Assembly (NCBI GenBank): GCA_002455655.1
Contig: DKLF01000145.1
Span: 1-35,203, forward strand
DNA length: 35,203 bases
Direction of reading: 5' to 3'
Source: Oscillibacter sp. UBA6647
GTDB taxonomy: Bacteria > Bacillota > Clostridia > Oscillospirales > Oscillospiraceae
A program made the translations under genes and the position numbers. The notes beneath the pieces were generated by a model. That model ran no database searches and was not told where the DNA came from. It was given only the letters and a program-made list of their open reading frames with translations. Positions 31,750 to 35,203 of this stretch are shown here, in pieces. How positions within the stretch are numbered: position 1 is the stretch's first letter; the number at the start of each line of letters is the position of its first letter.

Positions 31750-34074
31750 ATGCAACCGAAACTTTGCTCAAGATGCAAAAAAAATGTGGCCGTGGTGTTC
31801 ATTTCCCGTCTGGACGGGGACAACACGGTAAACGAGGGCCTGTGCCTGCGCTGCGCCAAGGATCTGGGGCTTCCGCAGGTGGATGATATGATGAAGCGGA
31901 TGGGGATTTCCGACGATGATCTGGAAACCCTGAACAACGAGATGCTTCAGGCATTTGACGGCGTGGAGAACGTAGAGGACCTGCCCAAGGGCGAGACAGC
32001 CGAGCCCGAGCCCGAGGAGGAGGAAGGAAAAACCGCCACCTTCCCGTTTTTGAACCGGCTGTTTAACAATGGCGAGTCCCCCCGGGGCGACGAGCAGCCC
32101 TCCGGCGGCTCTGCCCGCGCGGATCGGGACCGGGAGCACAAGGGCGATAAAAAGCGCAAATTTCTGGAGAGCTACTGCCTGAATCTGACGGAGCGTGCCA
32201 AGTCCGGCAAGCTGGACCCGGTCATCGGGCGGGAGCAGGAGATTGAGCGGGTGATTCAGATTCTCAACCGCCGCCAGAAGAACAACCCCTGCCTGATCGG
32301 CGAACCGGGCGTTGGCAAAACCGCCATCGCCGAGGGGCTTTCCCAGCGCATCGCGGATGGGAAGGTGCCTTTCAAGCTGCGGGATAAGGAAGTCTACCTG
32401 CTGGATTTGACCGCCTTGGTGGCGGGAACCCAGTTCCGCGGCCAGTTCGAGTCCCGGATGAAGGGACTCATCGACGAGGTGAAGCGGCTGGGGAACATTA
32501 TCCTCATGATCGACGAGGTGCACACCATCGTGGGCGCGGGAGACGCCGAGGGCAGCATGAACGCTGCCAATATCCTAAAGCCCGCCCTGTCCCGGGGCGA
32601 GATTCAGGTGATCGGAGCCACCACCTTCACCGAATATCGCAAGTCCATTGAAAAAGACACCGCGCTGGAGCGTCGTTTTCAGCCCGTGACGGTGAGTGAG
32701 CCGTCTTTGGAGGACTCCATTCAGATTTTGAAGGGACTGGCCTCCAAGTACGAGACGTTCCACGGAGTGAAGCTCTCCGACGGGATTCTGCGTCAGGCGG
32801 TGCTGCTCTCCGAGCGATATATTACCGACCGGTTTTTGCCGGACAAGGCCATCGACCTCATCGATGAGGCCTGCTCCGATTTGAATCTGAAAGACCCGGA
32901 CATTTCCCGCCGCATGGAAATTCAGCGGGAACTGGACGATTATGAAAAGGAAACCGCCATGCTGGAGGAGCTGGCCGCCGAGGAGGGGGCTGAGCCGGAT
33001 TATGCCCGGATGGCCCTTTTGAAAAGCAAACAGGCCAAGCTTGGGACGGAGTTGCAAGTCCTTTTGGATAAGGGCGACCCGTTGCTGGCCATGGAAAATC
33101 TGGCCCACGTTATTGAGCTGTGGACGAAAATTCCCGCCTCCCGCATTCGGGAGCAGGAGTTCCAGCGTCTGAGCCAGCTTTCCAGTCGTCTGAAAACCCA
33201 CATCGTGGGGCAGGACGAGGCCGTGGAGGCCGTCACCGCTGCCGTGCGGCGGAATCGGGTGGGCATCAGCCCCAAGCGCAAGCCCGTCAGCTTCATCTTC
33301 GTCGGCCCCACCGGCGTTGGTAAAACCGAGCTGGTGAAGCAGTTGGCCACGGATTTGTTCAATACCCCGGACTCATTGATTCGGCTGGACATGTCCGAAT
33401 TTATGGAAAAGCACTCCGTCTCCCGCATTGTGGGGTCCCCACCCGGCTATGTGGGCTATGACGAGGCGGGCCAGCTTACGGAGAAAATTCGCCGGAAGCC
33501 CTATGCCGTGGTTCTCTTCGACGAAATAGAAAAGGCCCATCCGGACGTGCTGAACATTCTGCTTCAGATTCTGGACGACGGAGAAATCACCGACGCCCAC
33601 GGGCGGAAGGTCAACTTTGAAAATACCGTCATCGTCATGACCTCCAACGCGGGCAGCGCCACCAAGGAGGGGACGGTGGGCTTTGACCGCACTGCCGGAC
33701 AGCAGGACAAGGCCAAGGCCATGAAGGGGCTGGAGCAGTTCCTCCGCCCCGAGTTTATCAACCGGGTGGACGAGGTGATCTGCTTTAATCGCCTCAGCGA
33801 GGAAAATTTCCAGTCCATCGCCCACATCATGCTGGAGGAGCTGACCGCTTCCCTGAAGGAAAAGGGTGTAACGCTGACGTATGGCGACGAACTGCTGGCG
33901 TACCTTACCCGCAAATCCTATTCCATCACCTATGGCGCGCGGAATCTGCGCCGCACCATCCAGAAAGAACTGGAGGACCCCATGGCGGCCAAGATGATCG
34001 ACAGCTACGAGCATCCCGTGTCTCAAATCAGGGCCATGGTGGAGGACGAAGGAATTAAGATTGAGGCTCTTTGA
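31750..34074 (+). CDS. ClpE-like ATP-dependent Clp protease ATP-binding subunit
   Basis: This AAA+ unfoldase of 774 residues should feed proteins to ClpP. The N-terminus is a zinc finger with Cys6, Cys9, Cys32 and Cys35, as in ClpE, instead of the Clp-N repeats of ClpC. An acidic linker (about 71-92) and a basic stretch follow. AAA-1 has Walker A GEPGVGKT (184-191) and MIDEVHT; a short coiled middle domain lies near 395-445; AAA-2 has GPTGVGKT (about 519-526), LFDEIEKAHPD, and the ClpP-docking VGF tripeptide (643-645). The ATG follows GGAGG. No CtsR-like repeat, ctsR, mcsA or mcsB was seen nearby. The gene upstream is cvpA. Confidence 0.9.
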   Translation: MQPKLCSRCKKNVAVVFISRLDGDNTVNEGLCLRCAKDLGLPQVDDMMKRMGISDDDLETLNNEMLQAFDGVENVEDLPKGETAEPEPEEEEGKTATFPFLNRLFNNGESPRGDEQPSGGSARADRDREHKGDKKRKFLESYCLNLTERAKSGKLDPVIGREQEIERVIQILNRRQKNNPCLIGEPGVGKTAIAEGLSQRIADGKVPFKLRDKEVYLLDLTALVAGTQFRGQFESRMKGLIDEVKRLGNIILMIDEVHTIVGAGDAEGSMNAANILKPALSRGEIQVIGATTFTEYRKSIEKDTALERRFQPVTVSEPSLEDSIQILKGLASKYETFHGVKLSDGILRQAVLLSERYITDRFLPDKAIDLIDEACSDLNLKDPDISRRMEIQRELDDYEKETAMLEELAAEEGAEPDYARMALLKSKQAKLGTELQVLLDKGDPLLAMENLAHVIELWTKIPASRIREQEFQRLSQLSSRLKTHIVGQDEAVEAVTAAVRRNRVGISPKRKPVSFIFVGPTGVGKTELVKQLATDLFNTPDSLIRLDMSEFMEKHSVSRIVGSPPGYVGYDEAGQLTEKIRRKPYAVVLFDEIEKAHPDVLNILLQILDDGEITDAHGRKVNFENTVIVMTSNAGSATKEGTVGFDRTAGQQDKAKAMKGLEQFLRPEFINRVDEVICFNRLSEENFQSIAHIMLEELTASLKEKGVTLTYGDELLAYLTRKSYSITYGARNLRRTIQKELEDPMAAKMIDSYEHPVSQIRAMVEDEGIKIEAL

Positions 34075-34098
34075 GGGCTGTAAAGTGAGGTGACTTTC

Positions 34099-34308
34099 GT
34101 GCTGTTTCGTAAGGACATCGATCCCCGGTGTGCTTATTGTCTGCGGGGCGTGCAGATCAATGAGCGGGACGTGGCCTGCGTGAAGCGGGGAATCGTTCCC
34201 GTGGAGGGCAGCTGCCGCAGCTTCCGGTACGACCCGCTGAAAAGGGTTCCGCCCCGGCCTGCCGTTTTGGAAACGGCGCGGCTGAAGGAAGAGGACTTTT
34301 CGCTTTAA
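34099..34308 (+). CDS. Small conserved-looking cysteine protein
   Basis: I cannot name this 69-residue protein with certainty. It has CAYC near the N-terminus (Cys11, Cys14), a third Cys in DVACVKRG, and a fourth in EGSCRSFRYDPLKRVPPRP, a spacing that suggests a small zinc or iron site. The basic RYDPLKR segment is followed by a Pro-rich stretch. The GTG at 34099 is chosen because GAGGTGA lies seven bases ahead; an in-frame GTG at 34090 lies inside that site. It sits 24 bases after the Clp gene and 36 bases before the flavodoxin-ferredoxin gene. Similar short proteins seem common in Clostridia, but their role is unknown. Confidence 0.75.
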   Translation: MLFRKDIDPRCAYCLRGVQINERDVACVKRGIVPVEGSCRSFRYDPLKRVPPRPAVLETARLKEEDFSL

Positions 34309-34344
34309 GGGCGGTCTGAAAACAGAACAAGGGGGAAAATGGAT

Positions 34345-35166
34345 ATGGCGATCCAGAGAGTACGGGTGGTTTATTTCAGCGCCACAGGCTCCACCGAAAA
34401 GGTGGCGATGGCTGTGGCCAAAGGGGCGGCGTATAAGCTTGGAAAACCGGTGACGGTGACGAATATTTCCTTGCCTATGGCGCGTGAAAAGGAAATCTCC
34501 TTTACCCCAAGCGACTTGGTAATCGTGGCCACACCCACCTACGCGGGGCGCGTTCCCAACAAGATTTTGCCCTATTTCCAGAACAAGCTGATGGGCAACG
34601 GTGCGCTGGCCGTGCCGGTGGTGCTGTTTGGCAACCGGAGCTTTGACAACGCGCTGGCGGAGCTGTGCGCGGAGTTGGAGGCCCACGGCTTCCACACCGT
34701 GTCCGCCGCCGCCTTTGTGGGGCAGCATGCCTTTGCAACCGAACTGGCCCATGGTCGGCCCAATGCGCAGGACTTGGATCAGGCAGAAGACTTCGGCAAA
34801 AAGGTTGCGGAAAGGCTTTTATCGATGGCGGAGACGCCTGCCCCCGTGCAGGTGTCCGGCGACCCCACCGCGCCCTATTACACACCGCTGGGAACCGACG
34901 GTCAGCCTGCCAAGTTCCTGAAGGCAAAGCCTGTGACGGATATGAAAAAGTGCTCTCAGTGCGGCGTGTGCGCCGCCGTCTGCCCCATGGGAGCCATCGA
35001 CCCGAAAAATGTGGCCAGCGTTCCGGGGACATGCATCAAGTGTCAGGCCTGCGTCACAAAGTGTCCGCTGGATGCGAAATATTTTGATGATCCGGCGTTT
35101 TTGTCTCACAAGGCCATGCTGGAGGAGAACTATACCCGACCGGCGGAGAGTGTGTTGTTTTTATAA
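34345..35166 (+). CDS. EFR1-type flavodoxin/ferredoxin fusion protein
   Basis: This redox protein combines a flavodoxin domain and a two-cluster ferredoxin. The first 165 residues show the FMN phosphate loop YFSATGSTEKVA (about 10-21) and VIVATPTYAGRVPNK (about 55-69). The C-terminal part has two 4Fe-4S motifs, CSQCGVCAAVCPMGAI (about 203-218) and CIKCQACVTKCPLDAK (about 230-245). This is the EFR1 family layout; it carries electrons in the cytoplasm to unknown partners. The ATG at 34345 is preferred (eight bases after GGGGGA); the ATG at 34339, two codons earlier, is the alternative. Confidence 0.9.
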   Translation: MAIQRVRVVYFSATGSTEKVAMAVAKGAAYKLGKPVTVTNISLPMAREKEISFTPSDLVIVATPTYAGRVPNKILPYFQNKLMGNGALAVPVVLFGNRSFDNALAELCAELEAHGFHTVSAAAFVGQHAFATELAHGRPNAQDLDQAEDFGKKVAERLLSMAETPAPVQVSGDPTAPYYTPLGTDGQPAKFLKAKPVTDMKKCSQCGVCAAVCPMGAIDPKNVASVPGTCIKCQACVTKCPLDAKYFDDPAFLSHKAMLEENYTRPAESVLFL

Positions 35167-35184
35167 GAGAAGTCTTTCGGACGC

Positions 35185-35203
35185 GCGGCGATGCAATCGC
35201 CGC
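35185..35203 (+). terminator. Hairpin at the right edge, probable terminator stem
   Basis: GCGGCGAT (35185-35192) and ATCGCCGC (35196-35203) form an 8-bp stem with a GCA loop, 18 bases past the stop of the flavodoxin-ferredoxin gene. The window ends at the stem, so the U-tract that would confirm a terminator cannot be seen. Confidence 0.45.

Noticed and set aside
33373..34752. 459-codon minus-strand frame opposite the Clp and EFR1 genes
   Set aside because: It is antisense to intact AAA+ and ferredoxin motifs and has a His/Gly-rich shadow composition.
1..35203. CRISPR arrays, tRNA/rRNA genes, insertion sequences, prophage or biosynthetic clusters
   Set aside because: No regularly spaced repeats, no tRNA cloverleaf or rRNA sequence, no transposase, integrase or phage structural protein, and no synthase-type cluster was seen.

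Overview
The window looks like a chromosomal, mostly housekeeping segment of a GC-rich Firmicute of class Clostridia. The best match is the Oscillospiraceae (Flavonifractor, Oscillibacter or Intestinimonas type). This rests on the low-GC-phylum gene set (hprK, rapZ-yvcK-whiA, a T-box leader, an ECF module next to truA), C4 zinc versions of L28 and L32, strong Shine-Dalgarno sites, consensus sigma-A promoters and high GC. No rRNA, tRNA, CRISPR array, insertion sequence, phage, defence or biosynthetic cluster was seen. The family assignment is an inference from gene content.

Layout. (1) 1-5775, minus strand: a small FlK-like thioesterase with its own promoter and terminator, then the polyamine ABC operon potA-potB-potC-potD. 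The pot promoter overlaps the end of an RluA-family pseudouridine synthase gene. (2) 5850-9985, plus strand: yceD-rpmF behind a perfect sigma-A promoter and closed by a terminator, then der-plsY-gpsA behind a roughly 160-nt structured leader. (3) 10054-10278, minus: rpmB as a single-gene unit. (4) 10422-21058, plus: hprK-glk-murB-rapZ-yvcK-whiA (carbon sensing, glucose phosphorylation, peptidoglycan precursor, morphology), then a CatA-like acyltransferase, a C_GCAxxG_C_C protein and dnaE. (5) 21116-24298, minus: an AT-rich NTF2-like gene that looks acquired, then metY-metA behind a T-box riboswitch whose specifier codon reads AUG (Met). (6) 24390-35203, plus: a colinear run made of an RNA-methyltransferase-like gene, ecfA1-ecfA2-ecfT, an unknown membrane-anchored protein, truA, a DUF5711 protein, a CvpA protein, a ClpE-like unfoldase, a small cysteine protein and a flavodoxin/ferredoxin fusion.

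How it works together. MetA carries Glu111, the acetyl-CoA-type residue, so it should make O-acetylhomoserine. That is the substrate of MetY, and the Met T-box closes the circuit by sensing uncharged tRNA-Met. The ECF ATPases and EcfT have no substrate-binding S subunit nearby, so they probably serve several unlinked vitamin or metal transporters. PlsY and GpsA are consecutive in phospholipid synthesis.

No clearly new system is present. The points most worth a second look are the Met T-box on metYA, the structured leader before der, the AT-rich NTF2-like insertion, the glucokinase inside the hprK-murB-rapZ cluster, the ClpE-like unfoldase without its usual partners, and the unrecognised proteins at 27941-28837 and 34099-34308.
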